A stretch of DNA of 64,000 nucleotides from an uncultured Flavobacteriaceae bacterium (GTDB lineage Bacteria > Bacteroidota > Bacteroidia > Flavobacteriales > Flavobacteriaceae): NCBI GenBank assembly GCA_947502635.1, contig CANNAN010000017.1:1-64000 (forward strand). Direction: 5' to 3'. Shown in pieces: positions 45,626-54,870 of the stretch. The translations under genes were made by a program, and so were the position numbers. Position 1 is the stretch's first letter, and the number at the start of each line of letters is the position of its first letter. The notes beneath the pieces were generated by a model. The model worked only from the letters and a program-made list of their open reading frames with translations. It was not told the DNA's origin and did no database searches.

Positions 45626-46190
45626 CCTAGCAGCTTGCTGCGGGGTTTAGCTGAAAAGTTTGAAAAACGGAGAGTTTTTCAAAACACTTTGAAAAAGTGT
45701 ATATTGTATTTATGAGTGATCATATTCACAAGCTGCATAATAAAAGTTTGCTACTATATCATTTGGTATGTCCCATAAAGTATAGGCGTTCAGTTTTGAC
45801 AGCACAGGTTAATTCTAGTATAGTTTTGACATGTTCAGAGATAGAAACCCGTTATGACATCTATTTTATAGAGATTGGATTAAATGATAATCACATTCAT
45901 TTTTTAGTTCAGAGTGTTCCAATATATTCTCCAAAACAAATAGTGCAAACTGTCAAGAGTATATTAGTAAGGGAAGTTTTCCGCCTTCATCCAGAAGTAA
46001 AAGAGCAATTATGGGGAGGTCAATTTTGGTCAGATGGATATTATGTAAATACAGTAGGTCAATATGCAAATGAAGAAGTAATAAGGAACTATTTAAAGAA
46101 TCAAGGGAAGCAAAAAGAGTATAAACAGATTCATTCGAATCAATTGAGGCTATTTTAATAATTCAGATACCTCGACAGCTTGCTGCGGGG
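45626..46190 (+). mobile_element. IS200/IS605-type element or RAYT unit
   Basis: A Y1 HUH transposase gene is flanked on both sides by the same 15-base string CAGCTTGCTGCGGGG (45631-45645 and 46176-46190), each with a CAGC-TT-GCTG hairpin. A second hairpin, TTTGAAAAAC/GTTTTTCAAA, lies in the leader (about 45659-45684), as in IS200 where it restrains translation. There are no terminal inverted repeats, as expected for this family. Confidence 0.75.
45712..46158 (+). CDS. tnpA: IS200-like Y1 transposase
   Basis: 148 aa from the ATG at 45712; a GTG at 45697 would add five residues. The HUH motif is NDNHIHFLVQ, the catalytic Tyr lies in GQYANEEVIRNYLKNQ, and YHLVCPIKYRRSVL is the conserved N-terminal stretch. 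Such transposases move by a single-strand circle. The Gln/Lys-rich tail is normal. It appears intact. Confidence 0.88.
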   Translation: MSDHIHKLHNKSLLLYHLVCPIKYRRSVLTAQVNSSIVLTCSEIETRYDIYFIEIGLNDNHIHFLVQSVPIYSPKQIVQTVKSILVREVFRLHPEVKEQLWGGQFWSDGYYVNTVGQYANEEVIRNYLKNQGKQKEYKQIHSNQLRLF

Positions 46191-46219
46191 TTATTTATTT
46201 ATCTTTTTAGACTAAACCG

Positions 46220-46558
46220 ATGAGTATTTTGGAAAACAAAACAAATAAAACGTTTAAAAATAGATTTGTAATAACAGGATTGGTTATTACTATGATAATG
46301 GGATTGTTTTACTATTATGAACAATCAACGATAGGGTTTCCTGATGGGCACCTAACAGAATATGATAGGTTTTATAAGAAAATATTATACCCCATTTTTT
46401 TCAGTTTAAATACTTTATTTTTATTAGCATTTATTTTATCGGCTTTTATAAAAAAGAAATCTAAACAGATATTTATTTTATACATTAGTCTGTTAGTTAT
46501 ATATCTAATAATTAAATATCTTTTTTCCATAAATCTTGAAAATGGTCAAGGCGGTTAG
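46220..46558 (+). CDS. Small membrane protein, unknown
   Basis: 112 aa with three predicted membrane segments (about 16-35, 55-80, 88-106: ITGLVITMIMGLFYYY, FFSLNTLFLLAFIL, FILYISLLVIYLIIKYL). No recognised family. It lies between the IS200 element and the Crp gene. Confidence 0.6.
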   Translation: MSILENKTNKTFKNRFVITGLVITMIMGLFYYYEQSTIGFPDGHLTEYDRFYKKILYPIFFSLNTLFLLAFILSAFIKKKSKQIFILYISLLVIYLIIKYLFSINLENGQGG

Positions 46559-46771
46559 GAATGGTAAAATAATGTTTGTTAGTAAGATGTAAAAAAGAAG
46601 CATTAAACGCCAAATTTGCAATTTGACGCTTAAAATAAAAGTAGCTGTAAAATTGTAAATTTGGCTAAATGATAACTCGAAAAGTAAGTGTGTTTTAATC
46701 CCTTGATATTCTTACAAAGAATACAGTTATACACATAACATACTCAAATCCCACATCAAAAAAATAAAAAA

Positions 46772-47356
46772 ATGAATCCGAATTTGATTAAATACATTAA
46801 ACGATATGTAAGTATTTCAGAAACGGAAATAGACTTATTTCAATCATATTTAAGCCCAAGAAAGTTAAATAAAAAAGATTTTTTACTCAAAGAAGGTAGA
46901 ATTTGCAAATCAAGATATTTTATAACAAAAGGGTGCATTCGTTTATTTTATATTGACAATAAAGGAAACGAACAAATCATACATTTTGGAATTGATAGTT
47001 GGTGGATTACAGACTATGAAAGTCTAATAAACGAAAAACCTTCAAAGTTATATATTCAGGCAATTGAAAACACAGAAGTGCTTGAGTTACCAGAAGAAAC
47101 GTTTGACGAATTGTGCCAAAAAATACCACAAACAGAACGATTATTTAGAAAAATAATGGAAAAAACATATATAGCCATTCAAAAAAGAATTGAATATATG
47201 TATAGCCTTTCGGGGGAAGAACTTTTTGAAACTTTTATTACAGAAAACCCCGAATTTATCCAAAGAGTCCCTCAATATATGATTGCTTCATATTTAGGAA
47301 TGTCGCCCGAGTTTGTAAGTCGAATAAAAAGGGAAAAAAATAATTTCATTTCTTAA
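46772..47356 (+). CDS. Crp/Fnr-family transcription regulator
   Basis: 194 aa. The cyclic-nucleotide-like beta-barrel spans residues about 25-115 (FLLKEGRICKSRYFITKGCIRLF, then HFGIDSWWITDYESLI). A dimer helix follows, and a short HTH ends in SYLGMSPEFVSRIKRE. The family regulates by binding small effectors or redox state. A 56-bp gap leads to an azoreductase-like gene, a plausible target. Confidence 0.88.
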   Translation: MNPNLIKYIKRYVSISETEIDLFQSYLSPRKLNKKDFLLKEGRICKSRYFITKGCIRLFYIDNKGNEQIIHFGIDSWWITDYESLINEKPSKLYIQAIENTEVLELPEETFDELCQKIPQTERLFRKIMEKTYIAIQKRIEYMYSLSGEELFETFITENPEFIQRVPQYMIASYLGMSPEFVSRIKREKNNFIS

Positions 47357-47412
47357 TCTTGGTCAAGATTTTCTGTTTTTTTATCTCATAATTTTGCTTA
47401 AAATTTAGAATT

Positions 47413-48030
47413 ATGAAAAAAACACTTGTCGTAAGCTACACTCCAAGAGTTGACTCTAATACAAAAAAGCTTACTGATTTTTTCTTGGAAACGTGCAAGG
47501 AAAAAACAAAAATTGATTTTCTCGATTTAACAAAAGATACTCCAGACTTATTATTAGAAGAGAATTTGAATTTATTTGTGAAAAGAAACTTTGGAGGCGT
47601 TTCATTGTCGCCTGAAGAAAACCAATTGATGAAAAAAAATGATGCCATGATGCAACAGGTTTTAGATGCAGACTTCATCATATTATCGCACCCTATGTTC
47701 AACCTATCTCTGCCAGCTACAGTCAAAGCTTGGATTGATGCCATTATACAAGCAGGAAAGACTTTTTTGTTGACAGACAAAGGGTATCAAGGCCTCTGTA
47801 CCGAAAAAAAAGCTTTGGTTTTAATGACTACAGGGAGTGATCATGGCATAGCATTAGAGAAGCCCACCAATTATGCGACAGATTTATTAAAGTCCTGCTT
47901 CGCAATAATGGGGATGCCTTCAACACACATATCGGCATATGGTATGAATGCATATCCTAACCAAGTTAATGACATCTTAGAAAAGACAAAACAAGAAATA
48001 AAAACAGTGTGTAATGAATGGTATAATTAG
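47413..48030 (+). CDS. FMN-dependent NAD(P)H oxidoreductase (AzoR/flavodoxin-like)
   Basis: 205 aa. The flavodoxin-2 fold begins VVSYTPRVDSNTKKLTDFF, followed by the HPMFNLSLPATVKAWIDAI flavin-binding helix and a LMTTGSDHG segment. It likely reduces quinones or azo-type compounds using FMN in the cytoplasm. It overlaps the upstream reading frame of the DJ-1 gene and is probably co-transcribed with it under the Crp-like regulator. Confidence 0.88.
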   Translation: MKKTLVVSYTPRVDSNTKKLTDFFLETCKEKTKIDFLDLTKDTPDLLLEENLNLFVKRNFGGVSLSPEENQLMKKNDAMMQQVLDADFIILSHPMFNLSLPATVKAWIDAIIQAGKTFLLTDKGYQGLCTEKKALVLMTTGSDHGIALEKPTNYATDLLKSCFAIMGMPSTHISAYGMNAYPNQVNDILEKTKQEIKTVCNEWYN

Positions 48031-48040
48031 CAGATTAGAA

Positions 48041-48763
48041 ATGAAAAAAGTTTTAATAGCCAGTATGGTGGTATTAGCAGCGATGAGTTGCTCGCAACAG
48101 AATAAAAAACCTTTAATTGAAACCGAATCCAAACCAACCCATGAAGCCTCTATGAAAAAAGAAATAAACACCAATAAACCGACTATAGGAATATTAATAT
48201 TTGAAGGCGTAATCATTAATGAGGTGGTGGCTCCCTTGGACGTGTTTTCAAATACTAGTGCAGATGGCAAACAACTTTTCAATGTAATTACAATTGCTAA
48301 GGAAAGCAAGACATACAGCAGTGCACATGGACTAAAGATAAAACCAGATTTCACTATTGATCAAACACCAGAATTAACGGTTTTGGTAGTGCCAAGTTCT
48401 TATAATCCAGTAGATCAAACATCAGACAAACAATTAGTTGATTTTGTAAAAGAACAGAATAAGACCACCGATTATATTGCGAGTCACTGTGCTGGAGCTT
48501 TTATAATTGGGGAATCAGGAATTGCAGATAATAAAGAAATAGTAACTTATGTAACGGGTGGAGAATATTTAAAAAAAGATTATCCAAATTTAAAAGTAGC
48601 TGACGATAGTAAAGTTTCTGTTATACAAGACGGGAAATTTATTTCTTCTAATGGAAGTTTGGTTAGTTATATTGCTTCTTTTGATTTATTAGAAAAATTA
48701 ACAGATAAAGAACACAGAAAATTTGTTGAAACTTCAATATTGTTCGACCGTATAAAGGAGTAA
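48041..48763 (+). CDS. DJ-1/PfpI-family lipoprotein
   Basis: 240 aa from the ATG at 48041, chosen because it begins a normal lipoprotein signal (MKKVLIASMVVLAAMSC, Cys17); a start at 48014 would bury it. The DJ-1/PfpI fold starts TIGILIFEGVIINEVVAPLDVF. The nucleophile Cys is in SHCAGAFIIGESG, with a following glycine. Family members act as deglycases or chaperones. Envelope attachment is unusual but seen in Bacteroidota. Confidence 0.85.
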   Translation: MKKVLIASMVVLAAMSCSQQNKKPLIETESKPTHEASMKKEINTNKPTIGILIFEGVIINEVVAPLDVFSNTSADGKQLFNVITIAKESKTYSSAHGLKIKPDFTIDQTPELTVLVVPSSYNPVDQTSDKQLVDFVKEQNKTTDYIASHCAGAFIIGESGIADNKEIVTYVTGGEYLKKDYPNLKVADDSKVSVIQDGKFISSNGSLVSYIASFDLLEKLTDKEHRKFVETSILFDRIKE

Positions 48764-48794
48764 AATCTATAACAAAAAAGAGTTAAAACGAAGT

Positions 48795-49304
48795 CTATAA
48801 TTTCTTAAATTTAGGTTTTTCTACCTCTTTGTCATCATCTTCTTTGTTATCATCACTACTTATTCTACCTGGAAATGTTAGAGCAGTGCTTGCAAATGAG
48901 CTTCCAAAATTTATATGGGCATGATATACTTGACTCACAGCATCTTTTACTTGATGTTCAGATAATTCTTTTAATGGATGAATAAACACAGACCACAAGA
49001 TACCATCTGAAACGGCATATTTAACATCTAAAGCAGTATGAAAATTAGCAACCAAAGCTGCTTTAATGAGTTCATCATTTAAGCTGTTTGAGTCTGCAAT
49101 CGGAGATATAATTCGCATTCTATTATGATTTGTATCTGTAATAGATACGAGCGGAATTTCTTTGATGAAAAATTGCCAGGCTCCAGGGTTTCCCTGAATG
49201 GAATCACTAACAGATGAATAAATATCCTGAAGTTTTTCATTAGTCATGTTTTGGGATAAAACACAAAGCGGAAAAATCGATAAAAGAAAAAACCATTTTT
49301 TCAT
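48795..49304 (-). CDS. Secreted hypothetical protein
   Basis: 169 aa with a signal peptide (cleaved near LSQNMT). The mature protein is alpha/beta with FFIKEIPLVSITDTNHNRMRI and a Lys/Asp-rich tail (EDDDKEVEKPKFKKL). No known family; convergent with the DJ-1 gene. Confidence 0.7.
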   Translation of the reverse strand: MKKWFFLLSIFPLCVLSQNMTNEKLQDIYSSVSDSIQGNPGAWQFFIKEIPLVSITDTNHNRMRIISPIADSNSLNDELIKAALVANFHTALDVKYAVSDGILWSVFIHPLKELSEHQVKDAVSQVYHAHINFGSSFASTALTFPGRISSDDNKEDDDKEVEKPKFKKL

Positions 49305-49368
49305 AGAAGTTTATAATTTGTTAATAAGTCGAAAGTATAATTAAAAACTTAACCAATGTCTACTTTTA

Positions 49369-50526
49369 TTATTTAAAAGGGTGGCGTTCTTTCCAATCTT
49401 GTTTGGGGTTCATTAAACTAAATACTTGCCGTAAGATACCATTAATAAAGCTATTTGTATGTTTTATGTATACTGCCATAGCCTCTGGTTTAGCACCTAC
49501 AGAACTTTTAATTTCCATAGCTGTTCTTGCGTAAACAATAGACAAAAACCTATTATCAATGCTATATTTAACCATTTTATATAGCATGTTTAAATATAAT
49601 TGATTTGAATATTGATGTTCGGTATCATAACCTAAAAAATAGGTCTCTAAGTTTTTGTTGTTTACTATTAAAGTAAAAAACCCAATGAGTTTGTTGTTTA
49701 AATAATAACCAAAAACTCTAAAGTTATCTTTTAAGTAAAACTTCAAACTATAAAAATGATTTTCTGGTAACAAGAAGGTATTAAACTTAGCATTATTAGA
49801 AACATTCAAATAAAGACTATGTAATTTCTTAGTATTATTTTTAATTGTTTCTATATCTAATTCATTACACTCAATAATATCTAGCTTCTTTTTTGCCCGC
49901 TTATAACGTGTTCGGTATTTCTTATTCATGCTAGTAATATAATCATCTACAACCTGCCATTCTGGTCGTACTTTCATAACCATGTTTGGTTGTACAGAAA
50001 CTTTGTGTAATTTATGCGAACTAAAAAAAGATGTTTCGTAATGAATAGTATCATCAAGAAAATAATCTTTGAACATAATAGCTCGAATTTTCTTATTTTT
50101 CTTTTCTTTTATGTCCTTTTTAATACCCTCCAAGGCATCAAAAACACATTCTAAATATGCAGATTGAGAGATATCCTCCTTATTAAAATACGCGCCATGT
50201 TGCCCCGTATGCGTCAAGTTCCCGACAACGAGAATGTTTCCTTTTAATATTTTTGAAACAATGTTTTGAAAAAAATCTTTTAAGCATGAGACTTGCGTTT
50301 TTCTAAACATATCTTTTAAGTACAATTGTACACGTTGAATGATAGCAACACCAACTAAAAGATCATCATTAAAAACCCCAACATAAAAAAGTTGAATATT
50401 ATCTGGAGAAGATTCCTCTAAAGCTTTTAAGTAGTTTACTTGTAAAAAGATATCGTGTTTTACTAAAGTGTCCCAACCTTTAGGGAGGTTGTTAGCACAA
50501 TAATAAATATGAGATGTTTTATTCAA
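49369..50526 (-). CDS. GNAT/FemAB-like acyltransferase, putative
   Basis: 385 aa, cytoplasmic. The middle contains basic patches (MNKKYRTRYKRAKKKLD) and the final third LIGFFTLIVNNKNLETYFLGYD plus LYLNMLYKMVKYSID, as in the acyl-CoA or aminoacyl-binding fold of FemAB/GNAT proteins. Donor and acceptor are unknown. Its start lies close behind the terminator of the DUF1761 gene, so it probably has its own promoter. Confidence 0.65.
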   Translation of the reverse strand: MNKTSHIYYCANNLPKGWDTLVKHDIFLQVNYLKALEESSPDNIQLFYVGVFNDDLLVGVAIIQRVQLYLKDMFRKTQVSCLKDFFQNIVSKILKGNILVVGNLTHTGQHGAYFNKEDISQSAYLECVFDALEGIKKDIKEKKNKKIRAIMFKDYFLDDTIHYETSFFSSHKLHKVSVQPNMVMKVRPEWQVVDDYITSMNKKYRTRYKRAKKKLDIIECNELDIETIKNNTKKLHSLYLNVSNNAKFNTFLLPENHFYSLKFYLKDNFRVFGYYLNNKLIGFFTLIVNNKNLETYFLGYDTEHQYSNQLYLNMLYKMVKYSIDNRFLSIVYARTAMEIKSSVGAKPEAMAVYIKHTNSFINGILRQVFSLMNPKQDWKERHPFK

Positions 50527-50531
50527 TAGAA

Positions 50532-50566
50532 AAATAAAAAGACCGAAAATATAGTTTTCAGTCTTT
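50532..50566 (-). terminator. Terminator of the DUF1761 gene
   Basis: On the minus strand AAAGACTGAAAA pairs with TTTTCGGTCTTT (one wobble), followed by TTATTTTT. It lies about 30 bases past the stop at 50598 and just before the start of the next gene at 50526. Confidence 0.7.
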
Positions 50567-50597
50567 AAATATGTTAAAACTTTACAAAATGATTATT

Positions 50598-51083
50598 TTA
50601 TTTCCAACCACAAATAATGGCTCCCATAACACCCATAGTCACAATCCAATAACCACTATTAATAAAAATATATTTGGCTCCTTTACGTTCAAATAAAGCA
50701 TTAGTCCCTAAAATTGGTAGCGCAATAAAAACACCAGCTATAACCCCATGAAGTGCACCATGCTTAAACGTTCTAAAAGCTTCTCCGTAATCATTCATAA
50801 ATGCTGTGTAAGAAGGCAAAGCGGTTGATGGGTCTCCCCCAACCATACTGTTAGCAGCTGCTTGATGAATCGTTATAGGTAGCAAAGCAAAGGCTAATAG
50901 GAATGCAAAAATAAAAGCCAGAATGAAAATCTTGGCCATATTACCTCCTTTTACTTGCTCGTCGGTCATACCTGCTGCTTGCATCCAAGCGTTTCCAAAT
51001 ACTTTTGGGTTGTACCAAATAAATCCGACTACTAATGCCGAAATTGCAGCAACAATAATTGCTGGGAAGTTTACTAAATCCAT
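50598..51083 (-). CDS. DUF1761-family membrane protein
   Basis: 161 aa. Four hydrophobic segments (about 8-28, 50-72, 110-130, 138-158) and the family-like phrases GFIWYNPKVFGNAWMQAAG and FKHGALHGVIAGVFIALP match DUF1761. Its function is not established. It has its own terminator. Confidence 0.82.
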   Translation of the reverse strand: MDLVNFPAIIVAAISALVVGFIWYNPKVFGNAWMQAAGMTDEQVKGGNMAKIFILAFIFAFLLAFALLPITIHQAAANSMVGGDPSTALPSYTAFMNDYGEAFRTFKHGALHGVIAGVFIALPILGTNALFERKGAKYIFINSGYWIVTMGVMGAIICGWK

Positions 51084-51117
51084 AATATTTTAGTTAAAGT
51101 TAGAATATAAATATACA

Positions 51118-51152
51118 AAAAAAAGAAAAAGACAGCTTGTAAATTGCTGTCT
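51118..51152 (-). terminator. Terminator of the DUF3999/DUF2339 unit
   Basis: AGACAGC (51130-51136) pairs with GCTGTCT (51146-51152). On the minus strand it is followed by TTTTTCTTTTTTTT, directly after the stop at 51169. Confidence 0.8.
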
Positions 51153-51168
51153 GTAAGAACGTAAGTGT

Positions 51169-52392
51169 TTATTCTTTTTTTAAGTCTCTAATCAAATTTG
51201 ATATAAAAAATAAAATGACTAATCCTGTAATAATAATACAGCTCCACATAAACCATGGTTTTTGCCATAACGATTCCTTTTCAGCAACATCTTGTGGTAT
51301 TTCTCGTTTTACGATATTTTCTATTTCAACACTTGGTAGTTCTTTAGAAATGTTATTTTTAAAAAAAGAAAGATCATACTCAGGAGCTTTGGCTTTTTCA
51401 CTTCCTGTTTTAATACTATAATTTTCATTTTCTTTAAGTGTAGTTATAACGTACAATGGCTTTTGAAAAAAAAGAATATCACTAAATGTTAAATTATTAC
51501 TGTCTTTGTTTTCAATTTCAATATAAATACTGTCTTCAAAAATTTCAGGAATATTAAAAATTGTTTCGTTTTCTGAGTTTAATTGAAAGCGAGCTAATAG
51601 TTTATTGTAGACCTCTGTTTTATGTTTTATGACTCTTGAAGATTTTGTATATATGATAACATTTCGGTTAAAAAATTCTGGTGCAATTACTTTAAATTGA
51701 ACTTGATTTATAACTTCTTTATTCTTGAAAGCAATGTGGACTTGTGTTTTTTTCTCTTCGATTAATTCTGAAATCGTTTTAGTTTGAGGTGTTACTATTT
51801 GTAATTCTCTATGGATTGCATCTTTAGAAATACTTCCAATTTTTAAAACATTTACAGGCAAACTATTTTTATCATTAAACACTATTTTTAAATAACGATA
51901 GGCACAACGCGGAAACGTAATTGCCTTGTCTATACTTGTACCTTCCGTACCTTGTAAATTAGATAGAGTCTCATTATTTAGTACGCCAAACCACTCCTCA
52001 CGATTATTACTCCCCGAAAGGTTAAATGTTTTAGACCCTGAATAATTAGCGATAGATAAAACGAATTCTCTAATCGTTTTAAACGGATTTCTAAAAACAA
52101 TAGCAGAACTCGTATCTTTAAGTACCGTTTTTGAAACAATCTCAAAAGCAACATATTCATTGGTTCTTAATAACGTTCCTTTCTCACGAATAAAATAAGG
52201 GACTTCTTTTCCCTTACTATCTAATATTCTAAAATCGCCCAGATCTCTATTGGAAAAAGAACGAATTTCGTTTGGTAAACGAATTTCATGTAAACCATCT
52301 TCATTAGCCTTAGCTAATTTCCCTGTTGTATTATATTGCGCAATCGCAAGATTAACAAACAAAAGGGGGAGTAAAAACCTAATCTGTTTCAT
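51169..52392 (-). CDS. DUF3999-like envelope protein
   Basis: 407 aa from the ATG at 52392, which begins a good signal peptide (MKQIRFLLPLLFVNLAIAQ); the in-frame ATG at 52416 adds eight residues. The beta-rich ectodomain includes GSKTFNLSGSNNREEWFGVL, a discoidin-like stretch. A C-terminal membrane helix (WFMWSCIIITGLVILFFISNL) ends in basic residues. DUF3999 proteins pair with DUF2339 proteins, as here (14-base overlap). Function is not established. Confidence 0.75.
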   Translation of the reverse strand: MKQIRFLLPLLFVNLAIAQYNTTGKLAKANEDGLHEIRLPNEIRSFSNRDLGDFRILDSKGKEVPYFIREKGTLLRTNEYVAFEIVSKTVLKDTSSAIVFRNPFKTIREFVLSIANYSGSKTFNLSGSNNREEWFGVLNNETLSNLQGTEGTSIDKAITFPRCAYRYLKIVFNDKNSLPVNVLKIGSISKDAIHRELQIVTPQTKTISELIEEKKTQVHIAFKNKEVINQVQFKVIAPEFFNRNVIIYTKSSRVIKHKTEVYNKLLARFQLNSENETIFNIPEIFEDSIYIEIENKDSNNLTFSDILFFQKPLYVITTLKENENYSIKTGSEKAKAPEYDLSFFKNNISKELPSVEIENIVKREIPQDVAEKESLWQKPWFMWSCIIITGLVILFFISNLIRDLKKE

Positions 52393-54859
52393 GACCAATC
52401 TGTTCTTTATTATCATCTACAACCAAAACTTTAATTTTTTGATAAACAAATGAGATGACTAAAATTAAAATACCTAACAATATAAATGCTATAATTTTAC
52501 CAGTTTCAGATATATTATTAATATCATAAACGAATAATTTAATAACAGTAATTCCTAATAATACCAAAGCGATTATTCGTATGTTTTTAATGCGTTTTTT
52601 AATACCAAAAATTAAAAAGACAAAAGCTAGAATTCCCCACAAAACAGGAAAAGACGTCTTAATTATTTTTTGCTTAGCTAATGCGATATCGTTATAAGGA
52701 AATGCGTTTTGTATGTCTTGAGAGGCTATTGGATTTGTTAGTAATTTTAAACCATGTAATAAAACTTCACTACTAGCTATAAAGATTAACAAGGCAGCGG
52801 CAATCCATATAACCACTTTATTATTAAATATATTAAAAACAGGAACCTTCTTATTTGATTGATAGATGATAAAACCAAAAAACAGGGTTAAAGCAAACAT
52901 AATATAATGCAAATAGAAAGCTGTTTGATAGTTGCTACTAGCGACAATAAAATCGGTATGTTCTTCAAAAGCTAGGCCTAAAAAAAACAGGGCAAAAAGA
53001 ATGATATTTACGCAGGCAATTACATTTGCTATCTGTGTGTAAGAAACTGTTTTTCTTCTAAATAAAACAAAAGCAACCACACCAGTAAAAAGTAAATGGT
53101 AAACGGCAGGGATCGATAAGGCAGAACTCCAGTTTTCTACATGATAAATTGCTTGAAAAAAAGCTTCTATAAATCCAACGATATATAAAAGCAAAACACC
53201 AGCTATAAATATGAATTTGCGGTATTTAACTGTATCCATTACAAAGTTCCAAACAGTTAAGCGGATAGCTTCTTTTTTAAGTAAAAAACAGACCAGAAAT
53301 AGAGATGCAACAACAAATATGCCTGTCATAAAAATGGGGTTTACCACAATATTTAAAATGGCTTCGTCATTATATTTTTGAGTCCAATCTATAGCAAGAC
53401 TTAAAATTGACAAAGTATGGACAATTACAGATGCAAAACGATAGCTATTAATACCAGATTTTTTAGCTAGCCACATTAATAAAACGGCTTCTGCAGCCCA
53501 AAATAACGTAATATAATTGCCTTCAAATTGTAAAGGAACTGCTAAAGTTATAAAGGTTAATGTTAAGCCTATTAACATATAAACAGCAACCTTATCCAAC
53601 TTGAATTTTTTATATAAAAACCAAGCAAAAAACAAATTAAGCAAGGCGAGTCCAGTGGTGAAAAGCCCTTTAAATTCAGGGTGATAATTATTTAATACCA
53701 CCATACCCACAGCAAAAAACAAAAATGTATTTACTGCTAAAAGAGTTAGTTGCGTTTTGGTAAAAACCGCTTTGGTTTTTACATTATTTATAATGTTTGT
53801 TATTGTAAATATGGCATAAAATGCAAATGCAAAAAGCAGGGCTCCTATATAATGAGGCGTTTCACTGTTGGTGTCTTTTACAAACCAAGCACCGAATAAG
53901 AGCACCGTAAATATAAATGCCAGTGTATTTACTAAATGCCATTTTTTATAGAATGCTAATAGGGTTATTCCTATATTTAAAATGATAATATATGTAAAGA
54001 GAACTATATAATTCCCTGAACCTGTGCTTATCATAAAAGGAACCGCAAATCCACCAATAAGAGACAAAACGGCAAGTTCTATTCTGTTATAAGATAAAGA
54101 TATTAAACAGCTAAACAGTGTTATAATAACCATAATAACAAAGGCTATTTGCTGATTAAAAAGCTGATATTCATGAAAAGCAATGGCGATAGTAAAGTAA
54201 AAAACTGCAATAGCTCCCGCGACTAAAACCGAACTAAAAGCAGCATATTTTTTACGTAATTTATTAGCAATAAGCATGACTAAAGAGCCGCATAAAACAC
54301 CTATTCCTACTCTTGCAGGTTCATTTATCCAATCCTTATCTATGGCATATTTCACAAAGTAACTTATACCTAAAACAAGTATTAAAACGCCTAGTTTATT
54401 AATTAGGTTTTCACCAATAAACTTTTCTAAATCGGGGTTTTTATCTTTGAACTGTTCCCAAAGAGATTTTGTTGGAGGCTTTGAAACTTTGGCTTTTTTA
54501 GTAACATTTTCAATACGTTCTTCTTTTTGAACAGTATATGTTTTGATAGTATCTGCTTTTATAGGCTCTGGTTGAGGTTTCGGTTTTTCCTCATCAATAA
54601 TTGGTTTTGAAATAGGGGCTTCAAGAGTCGGTTTTTTGGTTTCAGGAATAGGTGAAGCCTCCTTAATTATTGAGGTCGTTTCTGTTTCTTTTTTAGCAGA
54701 AATACCATCATTAGTAAGACTGTTGATCTTACGGTTTAGTATTTTAATATTTTCATTTAGTCTCTTATTATTCTCATTTAACCTATGAAAACTAGAATTT
54801 ATCTTATTAAGTAAAACAAATAATAGAATTAGTATTACAATTAATAAAACATAGGTCAT
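52379..54859 (-). CDS. DUF2339-family polytopic membrane protein
   Basis: 826 aa. An N-terminal helix and a charged Pro/Lys-rich linker (about 30-130) lead to SLWEQFKDKNPDLEKFIGENLINKLGVLILVLG, the typical DUF2339 entry. About 20 or more membrane helices then follow to residue 810. The family is widespread and functionally unassigned. It is co-transcribed with the DUF3999-like gene. Confidence 0.85.
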   Translation of the reverse strand: MTYVLLIVILILLFVLLNKINSSFHRLNENNKRLNENIKILNRKINSLTNDGISAKKETETTSIIKEASPIPETKKPTLEAPISKPIIDEEKPKPQPEPIKADTIKTYTVQKEERIENVTKKAKVSKPPTKSLWEQFKDKNPDLEKFIGENLINKLGVLILVLGISYFVKYAIDKDWINEPARVGIGVLCGSLVMLIANKLRKKYAAFSSVLVAGAIAVFYFTIAIAFHEYQLFNQQIAFVIMVIITLFSCLISLSYNRIELAVLSLIGGFAVPFMISTGSGNYIVLFTYIIILNIGITLLAFYKKWHLVNTLAFIFTVLLFGAWFVKDTNSETPHYIGALLFAFAFYAIFTITNIINNVKTKAVFTKTQLTLLAVNTFLFFAVGMVVLNNYHPEFKGLFTTGLALLNLFFAWFLYKKFKLDKVAVYMLIGLTLTFITLAVPLQFEGNYITLFWAAEAVLLMWLAKKSGINSYRFASVIVHTLSILSLAIDWTQKYNDEAILNIVVNPIFMTGIFVVASLFLVCFLLKKEAIRLTVWNFVMDTVKYRKFIFIAGVLLLYIVGFIEAFFQAIYHVENWSSALSIPAVYHLLFTGVVAFVLFRRKTVSYTQIANVIACVNIILFALFFLGLAFEEHTDFIVASSNYQTAFYLHYIMFALTLFFGFIIYQSNKKVPVFNIFNNKVVIWIAAALLIFIASSEVLLHGLKLLTNPIASQDIQNAFPYNDIALAKQKIIKTSFPVLWGILAFVFLIFGIKKRIKNIRIIALVLLGITVIKLFVYDINNISETGKIIAFILLGILILVISFVYQKIKVLVVDDNKEQIGHETD

Positions 54860-54870
54860 AGGCTATCATT

